Below, piece by piece: positions 45,154 through 53,590 of a stretch of 64,000 nucleotides of DNA; position 1 is the stretch's first letter, and each line of letters opens with the position of its first letter. The notes under the pieces are model-generated. The model was not told where the DNA came from. It was given only the letters and a program-made list of their open reading frames with translations, and did not search any database. Source of the DNA: Brevibacterium luteolum (GTDB lineage Bacteria; Actinomycetota; Actinomycetes; Actinomycetales; Brevibacteriaceae). Where the stretch lies: contig NZ_JABEMC010000001.1 of NCBI RefSeq assembly GCF_013004595.1, positions 248,001-312,000 of the forward strand, read 5' to 3'. Made by a program: the position numbers and the translations under genes.

Positions 45154-45957
45154 TCACGACCCGATCGTGAAGATGAAGTTCCAGGTCCCAGCCGCCACCG
45201 CCGCACCGATCGTGACGGCAGCGGCGATGATCGCACCGGCGACGAGGGCTCCGTCGCGGGGATGGAATGTCGAGCCCCGCGCCCACGTGCGGTTCTGCGC
45301 ACCGAAGCCGCGGCCCTCCATCGCCATCGCCAGCCGGGTGCCGCGCCGGATCGCCTGCACGAGCAGTGCGAACGAGGTCTGGAAGAACCCGCCGATCCGG
45401 GCGAACACGTTCCCGCCGGCCACACCTCGGGCCCGGCGCGCCTGCGCAAGCGTCTGCCATTCGGCGATGAACAGGGTCACGAGCCGGGCGGCGGCGAGTG
45501 CCGCGAGCACGAAGGTCGCCGGCAGCCGCAGGTGCTGGATGAGGCTGTCGGCCAGGTCGGTCGGGTCGATCGTCGCGATGAGCATGACCGCCGGCAGCGC
45601 GAGCGCGAGCGCGCGCAGCGCCACCGCAGCACCCATCGTCAGCGAGTCGCTGGTGAGCAGCAGAGGGCCGGCATCGACGATGACGGTGCCGGTCTTCTGC
45701 GACAGCAGCGCGGTGCCCCAGCCGGCCATGAGCGCGGCCAGCGGCAGGAACCACAGCCGCTTGACGAGCACGGCCAGGTCGAGGCCGGTGAGCGGCAGCA
45801 TGAGGATGACGAGTCCGAGCATGACCGCGGCGGAGACGACGTCGATGCTGAGCACGACCGCGATGGCGAGCACTGCACCGGCGGCGAGCTTGGCGACTGG
45901 ATTGCAGCGCACGAGCGGGGTCTCCCGGACGACGGGGACGAGGAGGTAGGCGTTCAT
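45154..45957 (-). CDS. ecfT: ECF transporter transmembrane protein EcfT (YkoC-like)
   Basis: 267 residues with about five membrane helices. The two EcfT coupling motifs are present: ARRARG in LAQARRARGVAGG and the related MEGRGF in LAMAMEGRGFGAQ, which contact the two ATPase domains. The start ATG overlaps the ATPase stop by four bases. Together with the fused ATPase and YkoE it forms a complete ECF module for thiamine or its pyrimidine precursor, controlled by the TPP riboswitch upstream. Confidence 0.92.
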   Translation of the reverse strand: MNAYLLVPVVRETPLVRCNPVAKLAAGAVLAIAVVLSIDVVSAAVMLGLVILMLPLTGLDLAVLVKRLWFLPLAALMAGWGTALLSQKTGTVIVDAGPLLLTSDSLTMGAAVALRALALALPAVMLIATIDPTDLADSLIQHLRLPATFVLAALAAARLVTLFIAEWQTLAQARRARGVAGGNVFARIGGFFQTSFALLVQAIRRGTRLAMAMEGRGFGAQNRTWARGSTFHPRDGALVAGAIIAAAVTIGAAVAAGTWNFIFTIGS

Positions 45958-47438
45958 GCGCGCACCGCCTGTCCGCGGCCGAAGAGCATCCGCTCAGCGG
46001 CGATCGCCTGGAGGAACTCCGCATCATGGCTGACGGTCAGCAGCGCGGTCCCAGCATCGAGCAGCTCGCAGCTGAGCGCCGCGAGCTCCCGCCACGTGTT
46101 CGCATCCTGGCCGAAGGTCGGTTCGTCGATGATGAGCACCGGCGGGCGGGTCGCCATCATGCACGCCACCGACAGCCGCCGCTTCTCCCCACCGGAGAGC
46201 GTGTGCGGATGCGCATGCGCCAGCCGGGTCAGCCGCAGGCGTTCGAGCAGCTCGGCCACCCGCGCCTCGGTTTCGGCCTGGGCACAACCGGCCTGGCGCG
46301 GACCCAGCCGCAGCTCATCGGCGACCGTGGTCGTGAGGAACTGATGCTCCGGCTCCTGGAACACCGTGCCGATCCGGGCGACGAGGTCAGCCGCCGGCCA
46401 CCGGTGCGGGTCGTCGCGGCGGGGCGCCCCGCGCCCGAGGTCGAGCAGCCGCGGCGTGGCCCGTACCCTCCCAGCACGGGCAGGCAGCAGGCCGCCGAGG
46501 GTGAGCGCGGTCGTCGACTTGCCAGCTCCGTTGTGCCCGACGAGTGCGAGCGCCTGGCCTTCGGCGAGGTCGACGCTGAGGTCACTGACGGCGACCGGGC
46601 CACGGCGGGAGCGGGCGACGGCGAGCTTCTCGGCCTCCAGCAGCACCGCACCCGCCGGCCGCGGGACGCGCGGCTGGGGGAGTGCGGCACCAGGCAGCCA
46701 GACCCCAGCGCCAGCCAGGGTGCCGCGCAACGCCGGGTCGTGCAGCACCGCATCGGGCGCACCGTCGGCGACCAGCCCGGACTCGCCGAGCACGATGATC
46801 CGGTCGACGTGATCGGCCCAGATGTCGACCCGGTGTTCGACGATGAGCAGGGTCGCACCAGAGGCGGCCTGCGCGTCGAGAACCGCCTGGCACACCTCGG
46901 GAACGGCGGCCGGATCGATGTTGGCCGTCGGCTCGTCGAGCACCATGAGCCCGGGAGCCATGGCGAGCACGCCGGCCAGAGCAAGGCGCTGCTTCTGCCC
47001 GCCGGACAGCGCCGACGTCGGATGATCCCACGGCAGATCGAGGCCGACGGTGGACAGCGCCTTGCGGGCGCGGGCGGGCATCGCGGCCGGGTCGACGCCG
47101 GTGTTCTCCATCCCGAAGCACACATCGTCGCCGAGCCGGGCGAGCACCACCTGCGCGTCCGGGTCCTGCAGGACGAGCCCGGTGGTGCCCGAGGTGGGAT
47201 CCGGTGGGCGGCCGCCGACGAGCAGCTCGCCGGTCCGGTACCCGGACTCGGCCGGCAGGACTCCTGCGATCGCATGCAGCAGCGTCGACTTCCCAGCCCC
47301 TGAGGAGCCGAGCAGCAGGACGCGCTCACCGGCCTCGATGCGCAGGTCGATGTCGCTGACAGCGGCGCGCTTGCGCCCGGAGTGCCGCCAGCCGAAGCCG
47401 CGGGCGAGGACGTCGACGCCGCGGGTCGCGGCGGCCAT
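45954..47438 (-). CDS. fused ECF transporter ATP-binding protein (EcfA-EcfA', YkoD-like)
   Basis: 494 residues with two complete ABC domains. Domain 1 has Walker A GSSGAGKST, signature LSGGQKQRLAL and Walker B MVLDEPTANID; domain 2 has GHNGAGKST, LSGGEKRRLSV and LIIDEPTFGQD. Such a double ATPase is the YkoD arrangement of ykoEDC thiamine-precursor transporters. ATG 47438 overlaps the ykoE stop (ATGA); an open frame continues 26 codons into ykoE but is not conserved. Confidence 0.92.
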   Translation of the reverse strand: MAAATRGVDVLARGFGWRHSGRKRAAVSDIDLRIEAGERVLLLGSSGAGKSTLLHAIAGVLPAESGYRTGELLVGGRPPDPTSGTTGLVLQDPDAQVVLARLGDDVCFGMENTGVDPAAMPARARKALSTVGLDLPWDHPTSALSGGQKQRLALAGVLAMAPGLMVLDEPTANIDPAAVPEVCQAVLDAQAASGATLLIVEHRVDIWADHVDRIIVLGESGLVADGAPDAVLHDPALRGTLAGAGVWLPGAALPQPRVPRPAGAVLLEAEKLAVARSRRGPVAVSDLSVDLAEGQALALVGHNGAGKSTTALTLGGLLPARAGRVRATPRLLDLGRGAPRRDDPHRWPAADLVARIGTVFQEPEHQFLTTTVADELRLGPRQAGCAQAETEARVAELLERLRLTRLAHAHPHTLSGGEKRRLSVACMMATRPPVLIIDEPTFGQDANTWRELAALSCELLDAGTALLTVSHDAEFLQAIAAERMLFGRGQAVRA

Positions 47439-48079
47439 CAGACTTCTCGCGCGCTGCGTCCGGACGCGAAGGCGCCCAGCGCACCGGTGCGGGCGATCGC
47501 CTTGAGCGCGAACCACGAGACGAGGCCGGCGAGCACCATGCCGGAGATGCCGGCGAAGGCGGTGTAGAGCGCCTTGTGCTCAAACGTCCAGGCGGCGTTG
47601 TAGAGGATGTTCTCGCCGATCGCCAGCGACAGCCCGGCACCCAGGCCGGCGAACAGCGTGGCGATGAAGGTGTAGCGGCGGTAGCGTAGCGAGGCGAAGA
47701 TGATCTCAGCGCCGAAGCCCTGGATGAGCCCGGAGACGATGACCATGAGCCCGAAGTAGTTGCCCGGCACCGCCGAGACAATCGCAGCGAGCACCTCGAC
47801 GTACAGCGCTGCACCGGGCTTGCGGATGATGAGCCCGCCGAGCACGCCGCCGAGCACCCACACGCCGGTCAGCAGTCCCTTCGTCGGCGGGTAGAGGGCC
47901 TGGAACGGGGCGCTGATCGTCTCCCAGGAGTTCGACCAGGCCCAGAACACGATGCCGATCGCGACGGCGAGCACGGAGGCGACGACAATGTCGACGACCC
48001 TCCAGCGCATCGTCGCCGGAACTCCGGCAGGCATGTTGTTGGGTTCGTGATGGGTGTGGCGGGTCTGGACGTCAGACAT
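47438..48079 (-). CDS. ykoE: ECF transporter S component, YkoE family (thiamine/HMP binding)
   Basis: 213 residues with about six membrane helices (RVVDIVVASVLAVAIGIVFWAWS, GVWVLGGVLGGLIIRKPGAALYVEVLAAIVSAVPGNYFG and others). The KPGAALYVEVLAA segment is characteristic of YkoE. As S component it provides substrate specificity, with the EcfT and double-ATPase genes following in one operon (overlaps of four bases). It lies directly downstream of a TPP riboswitch, which supports thiamine or hydroxymethylpyrimidine as substrate. The ribosome site GAAGGAGG is sequestered in a hairpin of the riboswitch. Confidence 0.92.
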   Translation of the reverse strand: MSDVQTRHTHHEPNNMPAGVPATMRWRVVDIVVASVLAVAIGIVFWAWSNSWETISAPFQALYPPTKGLLTGVWVLGGVLGGLIIRKPGAALYVEVLAAIVSAVPGNYFGLMVIVSGLIQGFGAEIIFASLRYRRYTFIATLFAGLGAGLSLAIGENILYNAAWTFEHKALYTAFAGISGMVLAGLVSWFALKAIARTGALGAFASGRSAREV

Positions 48080-48086
48080 CGCAAAT

Positions 48087-48109
48087 CCTCCTTCAATCAG
48101 GCAAGGAGG
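48087..48109 (-). promoter_or_regulatory. Shine-Dalgarno-sequestering hairpin (riboswitch expression platform)
   Basis: On the minus strand, CCTCCTT (48109-48103) is perfectly complementary to AAGGAGG (48093-48087), the ykoE ribosome site, with a nine-base loop. Closing this stem blocks translation start. GGAGG at the 3' edge of the TPP aptamer can compete for CCTCC, giving the usual ligand-controlled choice. Confidence 0.75.
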
Positions 48110-48118
48110 GGTGAAGAG

Positions 48119-48209
48119 ACTCGACTTCCTCCGGCGGTATGAACCGCGTCAGGTTCGAGGGTCTGCAACTGTGCACTCTCAGCGCTCCTCATGAGCGCTC
48201 CCCTGTCGT
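48119..48209 (-). ncRNA. TPP (thi-box) riboswitch
   Basis: The minus strand carries the conserved thi-box elements in order: GGGGAGC at the 5' stem, CTGAGAG, then ACCCTCGAACCTGA, GGTTCATACC and the closing GCCGGAGGAA. This is the universal thiamine pyrophosphate aptamer. It lies between the NUDIX-like gene and ykoE, transcribed toward ykoE. With the hairpin at 48087-48109 it should repress the transporter at translation when TPP is abundant. An extra stem between the first two elements (GCGCTCATGAGGAGCGC) is the variable P3a-type arm. Confidence 0.92.
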
Positions 48210-48214
48210 CGCGT

Positions 48215-48754
48215 CTACGGTAGCAGACCCATGTACGCCAGGGCGGCTTTGACGATGTGCTCCTGTCCGTGGTTCATCTCCGCCACGATGTCCTCGCGCA
48301 GTGCTTCGTCCGGGGTCAGCCAGTCGAGGCTGAGCGCATCCTGGCGCGGTGTGCACTCACCCTGCACCGGCAGGATGTAGCACAGGGCGATCGCATGCTG
48401 GCGCGGATCGTGGAGCTTGGAGGCACCTTCGGTCGGGAAGTACTCGGCGACGTGGAACGGGTTGAGCGAGCTCGGCAGCGACGGAAACGCCAGCGGCCCG
48501 AGGTCCTTCTCGGCATGGCGCATGAGCGCCGCCCACAGGGTCTCGTGGAAGCGCACCCGCCCGCCGATCACCTCGCGCACGAGCGAGCCGTCATCGCCGG
48601 TGCGCAGCAGCAGCCCGACCTTCTCCGGCACACCGTGGTCGTCAAGCAGCACCGGCACCGCATTGATGTAGGCCATCGGCAGGCGTCTGCGCAGCCGGGC
48701 CAGCTCATCGGGTTCGAGCCAGTTCTCATCGAAAGCCAAAGCGGTGCGTGTCAT
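48215..48754 (-). CDS. NUDIX-fold protein, DUF4916 type
   Basis: 179 residues from ATG 48754. The region GGRVRFHETLWAALMRHAEKDLG aligns with the NUDIX box, but the REUxEE core reads RHAEKD: the first glutamate is a histidine and the last an aspartate, so pyrophosphatase activity may be altered. The length and the flanking YINAVPVLLDD and HAIALCYILPV segments match the actinobacterial DUF4916/NUDIX family. An AACCAT box six bases before the ATG may be a leaderless -10. Its stop is only a few bases before the TPP riboswitch; it is on the same strand, so read-through into the ECF operon is possible. Confidence 0.78.
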   Translation of the reverse strand: MTRTALAFDENWLEPDELARLRRRLPMAYINAVPVLLDDHGVPEKVGLLLRTGDDGSLVREVIGGRVRFHETLWAALMRHAEKDLGPLAFPSLPSSLNPFHVAEYFPTEGASKLHDPRQHAIALCYILPVQGECTPRQDALSLDWLTPDEALREDIVAEMNHGQEHIVKAALAYMGLLP

Positions 48755-48854
48755 AGTCCCATGGTTCCACACGGGCTCTGGTCAGGCCAGACTCCAGGCG
48801 CATGTCCGCAGGAGCGGGAAGCGTGAACCGCCGGGGCTGCGATAGGTTCGGGGC

Positions 48855-49796
48855 ATGAGCGATGACATGAACGAGCAGCCCACCGGCGCCGACCAGCATC
48901 TCGCCGACGAGATCAGCGCCCACTACCACCCGATCGCCATGACCCTCTTCGGCCTCCTGGACGCCGAGGACCAGATCGACCAGCCCGAATCGCAGGCTGT
49001 CGACGCCGCCCAGATCGCCGAGGTGTCGGTCGTGGCCGCCGCGCTGCGGATCTGGCACTGGGTCGCCTCCGGTCCGAACGCGCAGCGCCCGGCCGCCGAG
49101 ACCGGCGAGCTGAGCGGTGAGGAGCTCGCCGCTGTCGCCGAACTCGCCGGACTCGAAGAGGCCGGTGGCGCCAAGACGCTGGCTGAGCTGCCGCTGACCG
49201 AGCGGGCCTGGGCGACGCTGCTGCTGACCGGCATGCTCGAACAGGCCGGGTCTGAGTCGGTGACCGTCGGCCTGCCCGAGCTGTTCGGCCCCGTCGCCGA
49301 GGCGGTGGCTGCCGGCCGTGCGATCGAGCCCAGTGACGAGCAGGCCGGGGCGCTCGCCCGCTGGCTCAGCGTCTGGGCGCTCGCCGCGGCGAACCACTGG
49401 CAGCAGGTCAACACCCAGGTCACCGGCGCCGGTGACCTCGATATCCCGCTGTTCTCGACCCTGGCGATGTACCTCGGTGCCGGCGGGCGGGTGAGCCTGC
49501 CCGAATCCGAGCAGATCCACGCTGTGCTCGAGACCGACGAGCGGCTCAAGGCCCACACCGCCGAGTTCTTCCGGCTCCTCGGCTACGCCCCGGAGACGAT
49601 CTCCGGGGAGAGCTTCGCCCATGTCGTGCTCGCCGGCACGTCTGAGACCCTGCTGCGGATCCTCGGCGACTGGCGCTCCGGCGGCGTGCTCATCGACGCC
49701 GGAGACAGCAAGCTCCGGGCGCATCCGGGAGCCCGGCTGTCGCTCATCACCCTCGTCTCGATCATCCAGGGCACCGGACAGCCGGCAGAGGACTGA
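48855..49796 (+). CDS. hypothetical acidic helical protein
   Basis: 313 residues, Ala/Glu/Leu-rich, with no signal peptide, membrane helix or known motif. The predicted structure is almost entirely helical. Only the N-terminal QPTGADQHLADEISAHYHPIAMTLFGLLD and the central LARWLSVWALAAANHWQQVNTQVTG look distinctive. ATG 48855 lies six bases after a TAGGTT -10 box with no convincing ribosome site, so a leaderless mRNA is likely. It contains, in the opposite orientation, the same 17 bases as the mutY repeat variant (49291-49307). I cannot assign a function. Confidence 0.68.
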   Translation: MSDDMNEQPTGADQHLADEISAHYHPIAMTLFGLLDAEDQIDQPESQAVDAAQIAEVSVVAAALRIWHWVASGPNAQRPAAETGELSGEELAAVAELAGLEEAGGAKTLAELPLTERAWATLLLTGMLEQAGSESVTVGLPELFGPVAEAVAAGRAIEPSDEQAGALARWLSVWALAAANHWQQVNTQVTGAGDLDIPLFSTLAMYLGAGGRVSLPESEQIHAVLETDERLKAHTAEFFRLLGYAPETISGESFAHVVLAGTSETLLRILGDWRSGGVLIDAGDSKLRAHPGARLSLITLVSIIQGTGQPAED

Positions 49797-49922
49797 ACCG
49801 GCAGGGCATCAGCGCAGGCCAGCGGGCTGGCCGCGCAGCTGGGACGGGACCCGGTGAGCGAGGCCATATGTGCGCGTGGCATCCTAGAGAACGTACGGCG
49901 TTTGTGCTGCCCCTGCTCATGT

Positions 49923-49944
49923 TTTATCTTGATATCAAGATAAA
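49923..49944. promoter_or_regulatory. 22-bp perfect palindrome upstream of prpDBC
   Basis: The core TATCTTGATATCAAGATA is extended by TT/AA on each side to 22 bases with no mismatch, in otherwise GC-rich DNA 123 bases before prpD. It has the form of a MarR, GntR or TetR dimer site and is a strong candidate operator for the methylcitrate operon. It is not a terminator, since it is AT-rich and lacks a loop. No regulator gene is adjacent. Confidence 0.7.
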
Positions 49945-50066
49945 GTGTGGCGTGGCGCTCAGCCCGCGCCGCTCATACAGTTGAATGCAGCCCGCGAACA
50001 CCTCGGGCCCTGACGGTCAGCGTCGCCGACACCTCGGCTGCCGACGTCGAGATAAGGAGAATCTCC

Positions 50067-51563
50067 ATGATCAACCATGAAGTCCGCACGTATAAGAGCT
50101 CGGAAAACCTCCCCCGCGAAGATCAGCTGGCCTGGAAGATCGCAGAAGTCGCATCCGATCCCGTCGCCGTCGAAGCCGACGTGACCGACATGGTCATCAA
50201 CCGCATCATCGACAACGCCGCCGTCGCCGCCGCCTCGGTCCGCCGTGACGCACCGACCCACGCCCGCGAGCAGGCGCTGCCGCACAAGTCCAAGCCCGGC
50301 GCCACCGTGTTCGGCCAGCCGCTCGACGACACCGTCTCCCCGGAATGGGCCGCCTGGGCCAACGGCGTGGCCGTGCGCGAGCTCGACTTCCACGACACCT
50401 TCCTCGCCAAGGACTACTCGCACCCCGGTGACAACATCCCGGCCATCCTCGCTGTCGCCCAGCACCTCGGCATCGACGGCAAGGACCTCGTCAACGGCAT
50501 CGCCACCGGCTACGAGATCCAGGTCGACCTCGTCAAGGGCATCTGCCTGCACGAGCACAAGATCGACCACGTCGCCCACCTCGGCCCCTCTGCCGCAGCC
50601 GGCATCGGTGCGATGCTGCACCTGCCGACCGAGGTGACCTTCCAGGCCGTGCAGCAGGCACTGCACGTCACCACCGCCACCCGCCAGTCCCGCAAGGGCG
50701 AGATCTCCTCGTGGAAGGCCCACGCACCGGCATTCGCCGCCAAGATGGCCGTCGAGGCCGTCGACCGCGCGATGCGCGGCGAAGGCGCCCCGAGCCCGAT
50801 CTACGAAGGCGAGGACGGCTTCATCGCCTGGATCCTCTCCGGCCCCGAGGCCCGCTACACCGTGCCGCTGCCCGAGAAGGGCGAAGCCAAGCGCGCGATC
50901 CTCGACACCTACACCAAGGAGCACTCGGCTGAGTACCAGGCCCAGGCGCTCATCGACCTCGCCCGCAAGATGGGCAAGGAGATCGACGATCTGACCAAGA
51001 TCAAGAAGATCGTCATCCACACCTCGCACCACACCCACAACGTCATCGGCACCGGCGCCAACGACCCTCAGAAGATGGACCCGAAGGCCTCCCGCGAGAC
51101 GCTGGACCACTCGATCATGTACATCTTCGCCGTCGCCATGGAGGACCAGGGCTGGCACCACGAGGACTCCTACGCTCCCGAGCGCGCCGCCCGTCCCGAG
51201 ACCGTCGCGCTGTGGCACAAGATCGAGACCACCGAAGATCCCGAGTGGACCCGCCGCTACCACTCGACCGACCCCGACGAGATGGCCTTCGGCGGCCGCG
51301 TTGAGATCGAGTTCGAGGACGGCTCGACGATGGTCGACGAGATCGCCGTCGCCGACGCCCACCCGAATGGTGCGCGCCCGTTCGTCCGCGAGGACTACGT
51401 CGAGAAGTTCCGCACCCTGGCCAAGGGCATCATCGCCGACGAGGAGCAGGACCGCTTCCTCGACCTCGTCCAGCGCCTGCCGGAGCTGTCTGCCGATGAG
51501 GTCCGCGAACTGTCCTTCGTCGTCGAGGGCCTCGAGCACACCGGATCGAAGGGAATCTTCTGA
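50067..51563 (+). CDS. prpD: 2-methylcitrate dehydratase (MmgE/PrpD family)
   Basis: 498 residues. It dehydrates 2-methylcitrate to 2-methyl-cis-aconitate in propionate breakdown. Family segments include [90 protein letters not shown] and [18 protein letters not shown]. The length matches bacterial PrpD. ATG 50067 follows an AAGGAGA ribosome site; an in-frame ATG at 49947 would start right beside the palindrome and is not conserved. prpB starts on its stop codon (TGATG). Confidence 0.95.
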   Translation: MINHEVRTYKSSENLPREDQLAWKIAEVASDPVAVEADVTDMVINRIIDNAAVAAASVRRDAPTHAREQALPHKSKPGATVFGQPLDDTVSPEWAAWANGVAVRELDFHDTFLAKDYSHPGDNIPAILAVAQHLGIDGKDLVNGIATGYEIQVDLVKGICLHEHKIDHVAHLGPSAAAGIGAMLHLPTEVTFQAVQQALHVTTATRQSRKGEISSWKAHAPAFAAKMAVEAVDRAMRGEGAPSPIYEGEDGFIAWILSGPEARYTVPLPEKGEAKRAILDTYTKEHSAEYQAQALIDLARKMGKEIDDLTKIKKIVIHTSHHTHNVIGTGANDPQKMDPKASRETLDHSIMYIFAVAMEDQGWHHEDSYAPERAARPETVALWHKIETTEDPEWTRRYHSTDPDEMAFGGRVEIEFEDGSTMVDEIAVADAHPNGARPFVREDYVEKFRTLAKGIIADEEQDRFLDLVQRLPELSADEVRELSFVVEGLEHTGSKGIF

Positions 51564-52468
51564 TGCTCGGCGCCACAACACCAGCAGCTCAGCGCCGCAA
51601 GCGGTTCCGCGAACTGCTCGCCGGCAGCGAGATCGTCCAGTTCCCGGGCGCGATCAACCCGATCAACGCCCAGATCATCGAGCAGCTCGGCTTCGAAGGC
51701 GTCTACATCTCCGGCGGTGCGTTCTCCGCAGCGCAGGGCCTGCCCGACATCGGGCTCACGACGCTGACCGAGGTCGTCGCCCACGGCCGCAACATCTCGC
51801 GGGTGACGAACCTGCCGACCTTCATCGACGCCGACACCGGCTGGGGCGAGGCGATGAACGTCGCCCGCACCGTCCAGGAGTTCGAGGACGCAGGCCTGGC
51901 GGGCATGCACCTGGAGGACCAGGTCAACCCCAAGCGCTGCGGCCACCTCGACGGCAAGGAGGTCGTGAGCACCTCCGAGATGGTCAAGCGGATCTCCGCG
52001 GCCGTCAAGGGCCGCCGAGATGAGAACTTCGTCATCTGCGCCCGCACCGACGCCCGCGCCGGAGAGGGCCTTGATGCCGCGATCGACCGGGCGAAGGCCT
52101 ACGCCGACGCCGGCGCGGACCTCATCTTCCCCGAGGCCATGCGGGACCTGTCAGAATTCGAGACCTTCGCCTCGGCGGTGGACGTCCCGATCCTGGCCAA
52201 TATGACCGAATTCGGCAAGAGCGAACTGTTCACCACCGAACAGCTCGCCGGTGCCGGCGTGCGGCTCGTCATCTACCCGGTGACGACGCTGCGCATCGCG
52301 ATGGGCGCCATCAAGCGCGGACTCGAGACGATCCGCGCCGAAGGCACCCAGGAAAGCATCGTCGAGGGCATGCAGACGCGTGCCGACCTGTACGAGACCA
52401 TCGACTACGGTGCGTACAACGACTTCGATGCAGACATCTTCAACTTCTCACAGGAGGGTCACCAGTGA
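51563..52468 (+). CDS. prpB: methylisocitrate lyase
   Basis: 301 residues. It cleaves 2-methylisocitrate to pyruvate and succinate. The isocitrate-lyase-superfamily motif is KRCGH in LEDQVNPKRCGHLDGKEV, with FPGAINPINAQIIEQLGFEGVYISGGAFSA, DADTGWGEAMNVARTVQEFEDAG and ICARTDARAGEGLDAAIDRAKAY all standard for PrpB. The start overlaps prpD by one base and the stop overlaps prpC by four, so the three are translated together. Confidence 0.97.
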   Translation: MLGATTPAAQRRKRFRELLAGSEIVQFPGAINPINAQIIEQLGFEGVYISGGAFSAAQGLPDIGLTTLTEVVAHGRNISRVTNLPTFIDADTGWGEAMNVARTVQEFEDAGLAGMHLEDQVNPKRCGHLDGKEVVSTSEMVKRISAAVKGRRDENFVICARTDARAGEGLDAAIDRAKAYADAGADLIFPEAMRDLSEFETFASAVDVPILANMTEFGKSELFTTEQLAGAGVRLVIYPVTTLRIAMGAIKRGLETIRAEGTQESIVEGMQTRADLYETIDYGAYNDFDADIFNFSQEGHQ

Positions 52469-53589
52469 CCGAGAACGACATCAAGAAGGGCCTGGCAGGC
52501 GTCGTCGTCGACACCACGGCTGTCTCCAAGGTCGTCCAGGAGACCAACTCGCTGACCTACCGCGGTTACCCCGTCCAGGAGCTGGCCGCCAACTGCACCT
52601 TCGAGGAGGTCGCCTACCTCATCTGGAACGGTGAGCTGCCGACCAAGGACCAGCTGGCCGAGTTCACCGAGCGTGAGCGCTCCCAGCGCCAGGTCGATGA
52701 CAAGCTCGTCGACCTCATCCTCGGCCTGCCGAAGGACTGCCACCCGATGCACGTCGTGCAAACCGCCGTCGCCTACCTCGGCGCCGTCGACCCGGAGGCA
52801 GACGTCGAAGGCGAGGAGGCCAACCGCGCCAAGTCCGAGCGTCTCTACGCACAGCTGCCGACGATCGTCGCCATCGATCACCGCCGCCGCCACGGCCTCG
52901 ACCCGGTCGCCCCGACGACCGACCTGTCCTACGCCGCGAACTTCTTCAAAATGGTCTTCGACGAAGTCCCGGCCGAAGAGGTCGTGCGCTGCTTCGACAT
53001 CTCGATGATCCTCTACGCCGAGCACTCCTTCAACGCTTCGACGTTCACCGCCCGCGTCATCACCTCGACGACGTCCGACCTGTACTCGGCCGTCGCCGGT
53101 GCTGTCGGTGCACTCAAGGGACCGCTGCACGGCGGCGCCAACGAGGCCGTCATGGCGATGCTCGAAGAGGTCGGCACCGCCGACAAGGCCTCGGCATGGA
53201 TCGACAACGCCCTGGCCAACAAGCAGAAGATCATGGGCTTCGGACACCGCGTCTACAAGAACGGCGACTCGCGCGTGCCCACCATGCGCGCCGCCTTCGA
53301 GGACATGGTCCAGGCCAAGGGAGCAGACGACCTGCTCGCCCTCTACAACGCCTTCGAAGAGGACTTCGTGTCCCGCAAGGGCATCTACCCCAACCTCGAC
53401 TACCCGTCGGGACCGGCCTACCACCTCATGGGCTTCGACACCGAGCAGTTCACGCCGATCTTCGTGATGGCCCGCATCACCGGCTGGACTGCCCACATCA
53501 TGGAGCAGCAGGCCAATAACGCACTCATCCGCCCGCTCTCGGCCTACAGCGGCGAAGAGCAGCGCGAAGTCCCGGCAGACCGCGGCTGA
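52465..53589 (+). CDS. prpC: 2-methylcitrate synthase / citrate synthase II
   Basis: 374 residues. It condenses propionyl-CoA with oxaloacetate. Citrate synthase motifs are ALKGPLHGGANEAVMAML, GFGHRVYKNGDSRVPTMR (catalytic histidine) and the aspartate in FVSRKGIYPNLDYPSGPAYHLMGF. The short type II length and position after prpB identify it as the methylcitrate enzyme. GTG 52465 overlaps the prpB stop. It completes the methylcitrate cycle with prpD and prpB; aconitase is not in the window. Confidence 0.95.
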   Translation: MTENDIKKGLAGVVVDTTAVSKVVQETNSLTYRGYPVQELAANCTFEEVAYLIWNGELPTKDQLAEFTERERSQRQVDDKLVDLILGLPKDCHPMHVVQTAVAYLGAVDPEADVEGEEANRAKSERLYAQLPTIVAIDHRRRHGLDPVAPTTDLSYAANFFKMVFDEVPAEEVVRCFDISMILYAEHSFNASTFTARVITSTTSDLYSAVAGAVGALKGPLHGGANEAVMAMLEEVGTADKASAWIDNALANKQKIMGFGHRVYKNGDSRVPTMRAAFEDMVQAKGADDLLALYNAFEEDFVSRKGIYPNLDYPSGPAYHLMGFDTEQFTPIFVMARITGWTAHIMEQQANNALIRPLSAYSGEEQREVPADRG

Positions 53590-53590
53590 C

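Noticed and set aside
49923..49944. The palindrome before prpD as a transcription terminator
   Set aside because: It is AT-rich, has no loop or following T-run, and lies too far from the upstream gene end; an operator is more plausible.
49959..51581. A 540-codon minus-strand frame opposite prpD
   Set aside because: Shadow of prpD; stops and starts do not fit a promoter or ribosome site.
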